From Diphasiastrum complanatum (Eukaryota; Streptophyta; Lycopodiopsida; Lycopodiales; Lycopodiaceae): 64,000 nucleotides of DNA. The position numbers and the translations under genes are program-made. The notes under the pieces are model-generated. The model was not told the origin of the DNA, made no database searches, and saw nothing but the letters and a program-made list of their open reading frames with translations. This document shows, piece by piece, positions 11,962 through 22,496 of this stretch; the stretch's first letter is position 1; the number at the start of each line of letters is the position of its first letter. The DNA lies in the NCBI GenBank assembly GCA_029204225.1, contig CM055096.1, positions 44,749,967 to 44,813,966 of the forward strand, in the 5' to 3' direction.

Positions 11962-12714
11962 TCAATTACGAACAAGAGAAACGATGATCATGATAGTGGG
12001 TGCAAAAGCCTCTGTATATAAGGCATGATCCGGTGCTGCAGCAGCTATTCTTCGTTCCATCCGCTGGAATAGTAGATCCGTCAGCTCTACCCCAATGTGA
12101 GCTTCCACCAGCGGACCCATAAAGCTTCTTGTGAAAGTCACCATTCTATGTGTACCAGCTGCAATATCCGGCCCAGCTACTATTTGTTTTACTGTATAGA
12201 AGGGCTGCTGCTGAATCACGTGGATGGTGAATGCTCCTGACACACTTACTGCCTGCTGGATCTCATCCACACTCCGTGCATATACGGGTAAGTAGAATGT
12301 CTCTCTTGTTGCGATGTCTATCAGACCCTGCCAAGTTAAAATCGCAAACAAAGCCAAAGCTAATGTATATATATGCAACTACTATACGGGATGGTTGCAG
12401 CTGATCGCTTTCAAAATTCAAATTAGCGTTATATTAGGAAGAAGGCAGGTAGCATAATCATACAGGTTGGGTAGGTAATTATCTCGTTAGCTAACTCCTC
12501 CCAGGTATCGTGTACTTCCTTTATCAAGTAGTATAAAAAATTTGTAGGTTTACCATCTACGTCTTCATTTTTCGTTGAAGGCTTACGGCCTACAATTAGT
12601 GCAAATAGGAATCCTCCAGCGACCATCTCGCAAGCCCGGTGGTATAGAAATGTCACCAGATCTTCATGTGCCTGTTCAGCGCATGCCTTTCTGACTTCTG
12701 GAATTACAGTCTAG
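11962..12714 (-). pseudogene. SABATH carboxyl methyltransferase relic, last two exons
   Basis: The 3' exon (11962-12327) ends in a stop and encodes FYLPVYARSVDEIQ, then GAFTIHVIQQQ, then GPLVEAHIG and MIIVSLVRN, the usual C-terminal end of SABATH S-adenosylmethionine-dependent methyltransferases (salicylate, jasmonate, IAA and similar acids). The upstream exon (12483-12714) encodes KACAEQAHEDLVTFLYHRA, then MVAGGFLFALIVGR, then EELANE, which joins in phase to GLIDIATRE as in the family. The 155-bp intron 12328-12482 has a good CAG acceptor, but the donor position reads ATAATT instead of GTAATT. All earlier exons, including the SAM-binding part, are missing: a copia fragment begins at about 12715. 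It is therefore a truncated gene with a broken splice site. Confidence 0.75.
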
Positions 12715-13934
12715 ATCAAGAACAGAAGATGCTTAGACATGTTGCCTATTGATCTGTAATTGAGGTGACCAAGTCTATAATGCCAAATCACTTCTATATT
12801 AGTAGATTTCGAACTGCTTAAAGCACGATCAGTCACAATGTTGCAATGACTAAGCCTATAAAGATATCCTTGTCTCTTTCGTGCAAGAACTCTCTTATTC
12901 TTATCAAAAATTTGGTAGGAATCTGTCTGAAACTCTACCCTATGTCCTAAATCTGTGATTCGACTGATTGATAGTAAATTTGTTGTCAGATTTGGTACAT
13001 GCAATACATTTGGAACAAGTTTTGACAGTCCATTGTGAAAATTCATCCTAACAATATCTTCACCTTCAATCATATGGGAACTATTGTCTCCAGATGAACA
13101 AATTTCTTTGTGTTGTAAGGTGAATGGCCGATGAACCATTCTTGATGGCTTGTCATGTACTGTGTAGCTCCAGAATCAATGAACCATTCTTTAGATTGTT
13201 CGACATGGTGGTTGCTCACCATGAAGACTTCTTGCTCTTCATCATCTTCGACTTTCTGCTTGGTAGCTGTCAGTTTGTCGAGTAGCTTTTTGCTTCTATT
13301 GCTTCTTAGAGCCCTCCCTTGAGAATAATGCTTGTGAGTCATTGATGGAGAATGAAGATGCCCACTTCTTCTGGTTTCCTCCTACAGCGGCATAGTTATG
13401 ACTCTGGACAATGTGATATCTGAGTGTGTGGTAACCGTCATCACTCAGTTCTCATAAGAAGGTGGCAAGCTTGTCAACAAGGTCATCACAACATCAGAAT
13501 CTTCTATTGCCGAACCTATTTCTGCCATCTAATCCATTAGAGTCTTAAATTCATTTATGTGGTTCTGAACAGAACCACCATCTGTCATTCTGAGAGAGAG
13601 AAATTTCCTCCTCAGATGCAGCTTCGAAGTGACATCCCTCACTTCATATAATGTACTCAATATATCCCAAGCTTCTTTCAATGATTGGGCTTTTTTGATA
13701 TGACCAATTTGTGTGTCGGAGATATTAAGGGTGATCAAGGCAAAAAGCCTTGTCATCCCTGAGCTTCTATTTGGAAATGGCTTGCTCATCGACAGTGGAA
13801 AGTAGTTCGATTCCAGCGACTATTTTTCATAATTCTTTGGCCATCAGTACTACTCTCATCTTAAAGTTCCATAAATGGTAATTAGAACCATCTAGTTGCT
13901 CTACCATTAGAGCAGACTATGATTGTGAATCCAT
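12715..13934 (-). mobile_element. Ty1/copia gag-protease-integrase start, truncated
   Basis: Minus strand. Gag starts at the ATG at 13934 (LDGSNYHLWNFKM, then KEAWDILSTLYE, then LHLRRKFLSLRM), the UBN2-type copia gag. The retropepsin motif DSGATQYMT is at about 13165-13190. The GAG-pre-integrase motif IWHYRLGHLNYRSI is near 12765-12790. The frame is broken by stops at several points and the element ends at about 12715, where the SABATH exon begins. RT and RNase H are absent. Confidence 0.85.
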
Positions 13935-14068
13935 TTGGAATTTTAGGATGAGTATATGCAGATAGTATATTGATATGACTAAAAACAATAATAGCAACTA
14001 CCTACACTATATCAAAACAATTGTTCTGATATTATATGCTCTGATCTGCCTCTAGGAATCAGAGACCG

Positions 14069-14081
14069 TGCTCTGGTACCA
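14069..14081 (-). other. Primer-binding site of the truncated copia element
   Basis: The minus strand reads TGGTACCAGAGCA immediately inside the LTR, the iMet-type PBS with one G/A difference. It supports minus-strand orientation for the gag at 12715-13934. Confidence 0.7.
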
Positions 14082-14234
14082 TGCTAGGAATACCATGATC
14101 TAGCTCTGACATGAGAGTGGATGATCCCTCGGTGCATACAAACTATGTTTATCTGGTCACAACTTACTGATTGTTGGATCTATACCTTAGATTCCATAGC
14201 CATGCACAAAATTGTAATGAATAGAGTTTAGCTT
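14082..14234 (-). repeat. LTR (partial) of the truncated copia element
   Basis: It begins TGCTAGGAATACC right after the PBS. About 150 bp match the plus-strand segment 18551-18703 as a reverse complement. Homology stops at about 14234, so either the LTR continues only in this copy or a different sequence begins there. Confidence 0.7.
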
Positions 14235-14359
14235 TGTAGAAACATTATTACAGGTCACACATACACGATCTGATTTCATGGAACAATGGTATATTAATCG
14301 TGTAGAAGTACAATATTTTTCAGAACAGAAAACACGTTCTTCTTGATACAATACTATGT

Positions 14360-15987
14360 GATAACAGAGAAGAAGAACGATGCAATTCATAACTTCTAAG
14401 AAGTTATTGAAAGTATCATCTGGACGCAGTAATATTACGGTATAGTCTTCAAAAACTGCACACAAAGGCAATCTTCCTTGCAGCGGTCCGGTGATGTCAC
14501 TGCCAATGATGCCACGAAGTCCTTGATAGAAGGAGGCCATTCTCCTTGTTGTCTCTTTGTCTAATTTTACTCCTTTAATGTAATGGGGCCGGTCCAAGGA
14601 GATCCAAAATTGTCGAGCATGATCCATTATTTTTGCCAGGCTAGTTTTCTTTCGTTTGTTTTCTAGTTCAAAGTTGAGCCTGTCGGATTTCAATATGTAA
14701 CGCATCGTGTTTTTGAACAAACATATTCTTGCGTGTACATACAAGAACCACTCCTCAAATGTTGCTTTTAATTATTTTGTTATGTCTCATGGCATGAGGC
14801 TCTATCTCATTATACGCACAACAAAAATGTTGACCATCTATAGGTTCAAATTTGTAGAATGCAAGGAACCTATTCTTGCATAGACCATCCAATTTTGAAC
14901 CTTTGCCGGTTTTCCCCTCTTTTGGATACCTATTTTTGTATAAATCAGCAGAATCTATCATATCAGTTTCTTTAAATTTTTAAAATGTAGCCAAGACTGT
15001 TTTCGGGCTATCAAACAAAATTTTTGGGGCGTCTCCTTGTTGAAAGCACATCGGTCTTAATGTGACGTTGAAAGATGCAGGAGGTGGGCCTTGGGGCTTG
15101 GCAACAGAATCAAACAACTTTTCTGCAAAAGAAATGCCAAGTCCCCCATTGGTTTGTGAAGAGAGAAGCACGATGAATGTTTCTTGAATCCACTCTGTAC
15201 AAACTTATTTTTCATACATAGCCAACATCATCAACAGAGTAAGAATCAAGATTGACATTGGTGTCTTCTTCGAACTCTTCGATCTCGTCTTCTTTCCAGA
15301 GGACACAACATCCTTGTAATTGCCACAATGCAAGTTAGCGATTCTTGGCTCCATAAGATTTTTTCCAACTCGTGCGATCGGCTTTGATGACTTACAGCCA
15401 CTGCTGGTTGTTTCGCCTTGTCTTTGAGACACAACAGGAACATAAGGTACTATTTCATGTCCCACAACACTTGCTGGGAGGGATGTATCCTCTTGGTCAA
15501 GGAGTGTATCCTCATGCAAGGTCATTTGAGAGGCTGCTTTTTGCAATACATTCTGATAAATTTCTTCATCAGTAATTTCGTTTCCCATCAATGCATCTCC
15601 CCCCTGCTACTCTTGCCTTGTCTCATCATATCTTGTCTCAATATTCTTAAAGTTTCTTTACATAGCATGCAAATTCACAAGAGCAATCATTCCTGCACCC
15701 AATTGACCTTTGAAGTTTAAAACATTGCCATCTGCATCATGAGCTGGTGGCTCCTTGGTGAAATGAACAATGTCCTCGCAACACAAAACAAAGTAGTGCT
15801 CAGATCCATCCATGCCACGGGTCATAAACTCCACACTATCAACCACAATGTTGTCTGCCATCCATATTCCACAAATAACACCCAAAGTCTCGATGTCATC
15901 CATTGAAAAATTAGGCTCGCCCACGGAAACTTTAGAGACAACAATAAATGCTTTCACAAAAAGCCCGTTAGTACTAGGCTTCTCCAT
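14360..15987 (-). pseudogene. Unrecognised broken reading frame of about 540 codons
   Basis: From the ATG at 15987 one frame runs on to about 14755 with in-frame stops near 15658, 15610, 15205, 14980 and 14755, then continues after a single frameshift to about 14360. The pieces read as one protein: an N-terminal part with CGIWMADNIVVDS and HYFVLCCEDI, a Lys/Ser-rich middle near 15250, then GGLGISFAEKLFDS, LRPMCFQQGDAPK and FLAFYKFEPIDG, and a C-terminal part with HARQFWISLDRPHY and LPLCAVFEDYTVILLRPDD. I do not recognise the family. It has no RT, integrase, transposase DDE or zinc-knuckle pattern that I can see. The lack of introns suggests a retrocopy, a transposon-borne protein or an old viral insertion; I cannot choose between them. 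Confidence 0.45.
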
Positions 15988-16143
15988 GATTTTTCATGCT
16001 CTAGCCAAGTACAATCACATGGCACTTCCAACAGGCTTTGATGATAGTTTCTTCAACAACACAAAAAGCCTGCACAAAATATAATGTGATAATAAGATAC
16101 ATGATAAATAACCATCAGACATTTTTTGAAAATATATTTTACC

Positions 16144-16252
16144 GATGGGTCTCCACTCGCCGCAACAGGTGGAGACCCATCAAAACATTTTTTTTTGTTT
16201 GGAAAAAACTTTAGATGGGGTCTCTACCTATCGCAGCGGGTGGAATCCCATC
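16144..16252. repeat. Two adjacent related hairpins
   Basis: 16144-16156 (GATGGGTCTCCAC) pairs perfectly with 16169-16181. A second, related hairpin pairs 16214-16228 (GATGGGGTCTCTACC) imperfectly with 16238-16252. The loops are similar too (TCGCCGCAACA and TATCGCAGC). This looks like the terminal or subterminal region of a DNA transposon or MITE. Confidence 0.6.
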
Positions 16253-16314
16253 AGATCACTTTTTTTTTGCAAAAAAAGTTAGACTTTTGAAAACCTTTGC
16301 GACCTCGAATATTT

Positions 16315-16480
<166 letters not shown>

Positions 16481-16689
16481 TTGGACTCCTTGAAATCCAT
16501 CCAGTTGGAACCAGACACAGTGTCATCATCTCAGATGACTGGAAGCCTAAAGATTACGAGTCATGCTAAGATCAACATGATGAAGGAGGAATCTTGATAA
16601 ACACCAATTCACGAGATGTCATAAACCTTCAAAACATATGCCTTAGACGATGTAGTAATTATGATGCCACAAGCGTAAAGAGAGCCTGA

Positions 16690-17420
16690 TCAGAATCAGA
16701 AACCAAAAGAACAAGTCTTCGAAGGATCTGTGCAAACACAACCATTGAATCTAGCAGAGCCAGGTGAAGAAGAAAAGATTGTTCATGTGGGAGAACAATT
16801 GGCACCCACTCAGTTCACATGGATATGTACCTTGTTGATGGAATACAAAGATTGTTTTGCATGGACCTACAAAGATATGAAGGTTATACCACCAACCGTA
16901 GTCCAACATACCATACCCTTGGTGGATGGGGCAGTCCCTAAAGTATAAGCCAATATTATGCATGCACGGACCGAACTCCGAACATTTATCCAATTTGGAG
17001 AAAGTGTTGAAGCAATGATGCAAGTATCAGATATCCTTGAACCCAAAGAAGTGTCATTTTTGGTGACACATGGCCTAATATTGGGTCATATCGAATCAAG
17101 ACATGGAATCACCACACATTTATCAAAGATAAGAGTCATTGTTGATCTGCCACCATTAGGAACGATTCGCGGGGTCTACGTTTTTCCAGGTCATGCTAAT
17201 TACTACGGATCTTCATTCTAGACTTTGCAAAGTTAGCAAGACCAATTTACAAACTCACTACAGAACCACATTGGATGGAGGAAGCCTTACAGATTTTCCA
17301 AAAGCTTAAGGATGTATTGGTCTCAGCGCCAATCTACCCAATTGGACCATAGAGTTTCATGTGCATACTAATGCATCAAAGTATGCAGTGGGAGCCATCT
17401 TGACCCTTACAGAGCGTTCG
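16690..17420 (+). mobile_element. Ty3/gypsy pol fragment (RT to RNase H)
   Basis: Plus-strand pieces match the C element at 45715-46800: PLNLAEPGEEEKIV, DCFAWTYKDMKVIPPTVV, GLILGHIESRHGITT, RGVYVFPGHANYYG and FHVHTNASKYAVGAILT. The central RT is deleted. It ends in RNase H near 17420. Confidence 0.8.
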
Positions 17421-18067
17421 AAGCATTTCTGGGCATTTTTACAAGGAAAATGGGGGAGAGTGAGTAGGGCTAAGTCTCCTAGGTCTCCTAAATCCCCAGC
17501 CAAATCTTATTCTCAGTCTCCTCATAAATCTCCTCCTATGTCTCCCTCTCCACTGTCAGGAGCAGAGTTAGACCAATTTGTAAAGTTAAAGGTCGACTCG
17601 TTTTTTGATGATAATTCATTTTTTGTTTTTTCTATATTACTTCCTGCATCCCTTGGACTTACGTTTTGTAGATTCTCCATAATATGTACAATATGACCAA
17701 TTACTTTCTACACATCTTTAATCTCCCGGTGAACATTACAATGTTCCGATGCCATTTAGCAAAATTAATCATCCCCTTAGCAGATTAGACACATGTGAAT
17801 TATAAAATATTGGATGGAGATTTTTCAAATTCCAATTTTTATAGATGTCACATTGTTTCCTATCCATTTTATGAGTGCTTTCCACTTCCCCGATTTTGAC
17901 ACCTTGCACTTGGTGATGATAAAAAATATCAGAGAGGGGACACCATTGCTGGTGCTTCCATACATACACAAGTAAGTATATGCTTTTCACATTTTAACTA
18001 GTTGAATTTTCTATATGATCTGTGATTTTACTTGCAGTCTAAGAAACATATTCATTTCTAATTGTAG
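17421..18067. other. Spacer with a Ser/Pro-rich frame
   Basis: Directly after the gypsy fragment an open plus frame encodes repeats of the type SPRSPKSPAKSYSQSPHKSPP (17460-17560), then GAELDQFVKLKVDSFFDD. The origin is unknown. The rest is AT-rich and without a recognisable gene. Confidence 0.3.
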
Positions 18068-18498
18068 TGGCAATTGGAGCTTACATGCTTTGTCTTTATG
18101 ATGAGAGTGTATGTAATCTGATTCGTATAAAGATGAACTCTATTACACATACTCACAAGGAAGCGATGAGCCTTATCCGGAAAGTAGTGAAACTCTTTTT
18201 AGTGCCAGGTGCAACATTGTATACAAAGCTTAGAATTTGATGCTAAGTTATTTTTTATTTGATATTGATTCGACGTGCGTTTGTTTCTTTTTTAGATTTC
18301 CATTTAATCACGTGCGCACTGATTCGATATACCATTTTTTTTTAAACAAAATTTTATTTCAACTGGAGTATATTTTTTTGAACACTGCAGTCCTCCCAAC
18401 AGACTGACTGTGTTAGCTATGCAGCGTATACGGTATACAATGCCAAATATTTTTTTGATTGGCTTGCACATCACGATAAGCTTCTGAATCTACTTGAG
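18068..18498 (+). other. Two exon-like blocks of an unrecognised gene
   Basis: Block 1 (18068-18208) is preceded by TTGTAG and followed by GTGCAA. It encodes AIGAYMLCLYDES and MSLIRKVVKLFLVP. Block 2 (18391-18498) is exactly 36 codons, preceded by CTGCAG and followed by GTAATC. It encodes YTVYNAKYFFDWLAHHDK and ends LLNLLE. The sites look like real splice signals, but the reading phases of the two blocks do not join, so either an exon lies between them or this is chance or decay. Family unknown. Confidence 0.3.
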
Positions 18499-18550
18499 GT
18501 AATCTATTTATTCACAATCACAATCACGTATTCATAATTCTCAATTACCA

Positions 18551-18703
18551 AAGCTAAACTCTATTCATTATAATTTTGTGCATGGCTATGGAATCTAAGG
18601 TATAGATCCAAGAATCAATAAGCTGTGACCAGATAAACATATCTTGTATGTACCGAGGGATCATCCACTCTCATGTCAGAGCTGGATCATGGTATTCCCA
18701 GCA
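18551..18703 (+). repeat. LTR fragment, inverted copy of 14082-14234
   Basis: Reverse complement of the copia LTR end at 14082-14234. It ends in GGTATTCCCAGCA, i.e. TG...CA termini in the opposite orientation. It abuts a gypsy gag piece at 18704. Confidence 0.75.
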
Positions 18704-18975
18704 ACCTACGCTACCCAACCTCAACACCAAGGTGGGAGAATCTACGGCTGCTATGGATGTGACGAAGGGCACAGAATTGCGGAATGTCCTCATAAGGGCA
18801 TGTTTACAACCTTTTGCCGAGAATGCGGATATGGGCATTGCTACAAGAATTGTCCGTTAAGACATGAAATGAGTGCACCTCTAAACTTGATCACAGTGCA
18901 ACCAACAACAGTCCCAGGAAGGATGCCACAGAAAACTTCAATCTCACATGTTCCAATGTTAGCAATTACGTGAAA
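18704..18975 (+). mobile_element. Ty3/gypsy gag zinc-knuckle fragment
   Basis: Encodes CYGCDEGHRIAEC (CX2CX4HX4C) followed by CRECGYGHCYKNC (CX2CX3HX4C) and a Pro/Thr-rich tail. This matches the double knuckle of gag in element C at 42520-42640 and 43720-43830, so it derives from the same family. Confidence 0.75.
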
Positions 18976-19566
18976 GGAAAAATAGAATACTTTGTGAATG
19001 TGCAAAATCCATTAGGCTAGAAGCATCTCTACCCAAGGAATTTTGGGCAGAAGCAGTTGAATGTGCCAATTATCTTTGTAATAGGCTTCCGACTCTTGCT
19101 ATAGAAGGAAGAACACCATATGAAATGTAGTACAAAGAAAAGCCTAAGGTAGATCATCTTAGGGTCTTTGATTGTTTATGCTATGTGCATGTTTCTTTTA
19201 AGACTACGAAAAAGGATGAGCCTAGTGCTATTAAAGGCATTTTCGTTGGATATGCATCTTCTAAGAAAGCATATAAAGTTTATGCTCCCTCTACTAACAA
19301 GAATGTTGTAAGTAGAGATGTGATCTTCCATGAAGATCAAAAGTATAACTTGGATGAGGCAAAGATCAAGGAATCTCAAGCAGGAGCTACTATTATCAAT
19401 CTTGATGTTGCTCAAGATATGTTGGAGCCGAGGCTTGAGGAGGAACAACTTCAAGCACTTGCACCTAGAAGATTCACAAGAGAAAGATCCAAGCCAAGTA
19501 GGCTCACGTATGTGGAGAAAGTTAAGCAAGTAGTGGATGTGTTTATGCAGAATCTTTATCAATGTT
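18976..19566 (+). mobile_element. Ty1/copia integrase-RT linker fragment
   Basis: Encodes SLPKEFWAEAVECANYLCNRLP, then HLRVFDCLCYVHV, then GIFVGYASSKKAYKVY and VVSRDVIFHED, the usual copia integrase C-terminus, ending in the acidic linker before RT. It starts within integrase and stops before the RT core. One stop near 19127. Confidence 0.8.
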
Positions 19567-19986
19567 AGCTCAGGAATCTTCCTATGTTTGCATCAATTCT
19601 ACTTGGTAGCAGCTCAGTCACGGATTCTCTCATTGTTTGCAGTGTTTCTATCTGCACAGATTATGCATGTCCACGACTCAGCCATGAGTGTCATCTACAT
19701 AGGTCTCTTTGTAGTATATTGGTAGTATAACAGTGATGTACCCACCTATCAATAGGCACATCAACGACCTGATTCGATACTTAACTGGCAATGGATGCTC
19801 ATCTTGGATAGTGATCTATCAGGACTCGATTCCTACGTTCTACATAATGCTTCAGTTCTTGCTTTGTTTTTACAGACTGTAGATTATTATTAATCTAATC
19901 TACAGAAACATCCGGGAACTAAACTAAATCTACTCCTACTGGAATCACAGAATCAACACAACATCCTCTAAACTAAAATTATAGAA
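19567..19986. other. Spacer
   Basis: No recognisable gene. It contains acagtctgtag/atctacagaaa words like those in copia LTR DNA near 54910, so it may be decayed LTR sequence. Confidence 0.3.
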
Positions 19987-20280
19987 CCTAAAAAGTGCTT
20001 CTTACAACTGTCACTCAATAGTTGTAAGGAGAACCCCTTAGGAGCCAAAAATCGGAAAACATCATAAATCAGTGGAATGTTAGATCAATCTCCAAGTTCT
20101 GCACATCTACCAGATGCTAACACAAATGGGAATCCTACAAAGTGCTTATTACAACTATCACTCAATAGTTGTAACAAGAATTTCTCAGGAGCCGATAGCT
20201 AGGAAGCATATGAACTGATTAGAATGATAGATCAGCCTCCAAGCCCTGCACATCTACCTGATACTAATCCCAAACCAATC
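19987..20280. repeat. Tandem repeat, two copies of 147 bp
   Basis: Both copies contain AGTGCTT, TCACTCAATAGTTGTAA, AGGAGCC and TGCACATCTACC in the same order, offset by 147 bp. Identity is about 75-80% by eye. Confidence 0.75.
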
Positions 20281-20299
20281 CTCAAGAGAGAATTAACAG

Positions 20300-21575
20300 C
20301 AACAAACACATTCACTAAATTGTGTGGCAAAAAACAATGGTGGGCTCCGGCAATCCACTTTGAAGTTGTCTAGGATGTGAATCAAGATTCCCAGGAGCCT
20401 CCCATCATTGCGACATAGAAATATAGTCGAGCCACTGGCAGCTGATCCTTGATGCTCTCTGAGGCCATTGGCTAATTTGGATCGAATGCCAAAGGAGGAA
20501 GGCAATCATCCCATATCGTTGCCATGGATGCCAACAGAGTCAAGTCTTTCGCAAAAAGCATCGATTGCCTCACTATCGGATCGGGAGAGTATATATACTC
20601 TTGCTAGTATGCTTGTAGTGCCCGGTGGAAATCTACTGAAATTTCCCAACTGAAGGGTTGGTGGATGATTGGCCAGTTTGGCGTATGGATAATAATTTTG
20701 TCCATGGCCAATCCCAAATCTTTCCACTTATTCCTGCGTGGCATCGGTACATAATATGGATCTACGCGCAATTGGCGAGGGCTGGTCACATAACTCCTAA
20801 TAGATTGTGGAGTTTTCTCAAAAACTGTAACTCTCCAAGCTTGCTGCTCTCCCAATGCAGATATTTTATCCAATTCCTTGCCAGCCTCTATTTCAGAGAT
20901 CTTAAACTTGAGGACCCAACCACCACGCGAGGACTCATGAGAATGTTGCACTAAAAAACTCTGGATTAAGTCCTCGACGCTAATTGGTCTTCTGAACAAC
21001 GGTGTGGTCTTTGATGAAGATGGCCCTGGTTACATTGCCTGTCAAACTGGCTGCTGTTCTTCAATTTCAGGGGCTCCACCCTGGTCCATGCCTGAATCCA
21101 ACCCTGTATACATAGGTGCATCAGCTTGGTGTGAAGGGGAGAATTGTGGCATGATCGGAACTGAAATTTGAGGCCCAGTTTCCAACACCTGAGCGGCAGC
21201 TTTTTCATATGTGTTGATAGTTGCCTTAGCCTTTGCCAATTCATTTGAAGCTGTATCTTTGGATCTGTCAAAGCGGCCTTGGAATCCTTGAAGCGCCACT
21301 TTGTCGGTTTCAACCTTTTTAAACAAATACGCAATCTCTATCGGAGTTACCGGATGATCAAGTATTTGGGTCTGTAGATATACATCATGCTCAATGGTGA
21401 TCGCATCCAATTCACCTTGGAGACGTGCGCAATCTTGTTCGACCATCTGCAGTTGACCCTGGAGCAGCTGCATTGTTGCTTTGCATCCTGCACGGCCTTG
21501 TCCACCTAATCTTGGGCAGTTGTGAGAGCATTCTACAGTGAGCTGACATACTTTTCTAGGCGATCAGCCAATTGC
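20300..21575 (-). mobile_element. ORF3 of gypsy element B, 3' part (coiled coil to C-terminus)
   Basis: Minus-strand continuation of the frame that ends at 29398 on the other side of inserted element A. It opens with LADRLEKYVSS and a Gln/Leu-rich coiled coil (QLLQGQLQMVEQDCARLQGE near 21430), a linker near 21100, then the C-terminal part: SRGGWVLKFKISEI, VDPYYVPMPRRN (about 20740-20765), CLPPLAFDPN and VARLYFYVAMM (about 20400-20435). Each C-terminal block has a counterpart in ORF3 of element A. Several stops and frameshifts are present. Confidence 0.7.
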
Positions 21576-22409
21576 TGTTGGAAGTATTTCTAGTCAACTA
21601 GTGCTAGACCTACTTACAGATGTAGTATAGGGATGTAGAGGTTCGTCCACTTGTTAAGTTTCTACAAGCTTCCTAACAAAATGAAAACAACAACGAAATG
21701 GAGCACTAAGGCTTCACAACTAGTACTTAGAAATAAATGGGGTGGCTAAGGCGGTACCCAACTAGCCACTTACTTAAGAAATACAAAAGTCTTGCTAAGG
21801 CTTCCCAACTAGCAAGAAGATTAATCTAAATTCTACTTAACACCCAAAGGGTAGTAAAATGAGATTGCAGCTAATACTAAGCAAATAAGCAATTATGAGC
21901 ATGCCACAATAAAACCGATGAAAAGGAGGCAAGAGGAGGCCCGAGCACCTTCCCTCAAGCTACGCACCTTTCCAAGGGGAACACAAATGAAATAGAATGA
22001 TAATTCTCCAAAATAGAGAGCAAGATAGCTTAATCTCAAAAGTGTTGTTTACAATGCAAATACCTCTCCTTTTATGGCAAGGAGGGTCTTCCATAAGTGT
22101 GTACTAACTTATGGGACTAATCTGTTTCTAGCCTTTCTAGAACTTCTAAATTAGGATTTAGAACTTCAAATTTCTTAACTTAGAAAAACTTAAGATAAAA
22201 TATTTCTAAACTTAAGTTTCCTAAGTCTAAGTTCTAAATCTAAGTTTAAGCTATTTTATTATTATTTAAGCTTATACTCATGGACTTACAAAACACATGC
22301 CATGGCTGAAGTTTATTGATAGATACTCATACGTGGTCTTACGAAACACATGCCACGGAGTTTTTTTTTCTTCTTTTTTATTTTCTCTGTGTTAGCACAA
22401 TTGCTAACA
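21576..22409 (-). repeat. 3' LTR of element A
   Basis: Starts TGTTGGAAGT and ends TTGCTAACA on the plus strand, i.e. TGTT...AACA termini. Confidence 0.9.
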
Positions 22410-22423
22410 TTATCCCCCTCCTT
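22410..22423 (-). other. Polypurine tract of element A
   Basis: The minus strand reads AAGGAGGGGGATAA directly before the LTR TGTTAGC, the expected site for plus-strand priming. Confidence 0.75.
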
Positions 22424-22496
22424 ATTGGATTGGTGGTCCCACGCCAATTGACGCCTTTTCGTCCTGGATCTTTTGTGCTTCTTGGAGGCAAGACTG

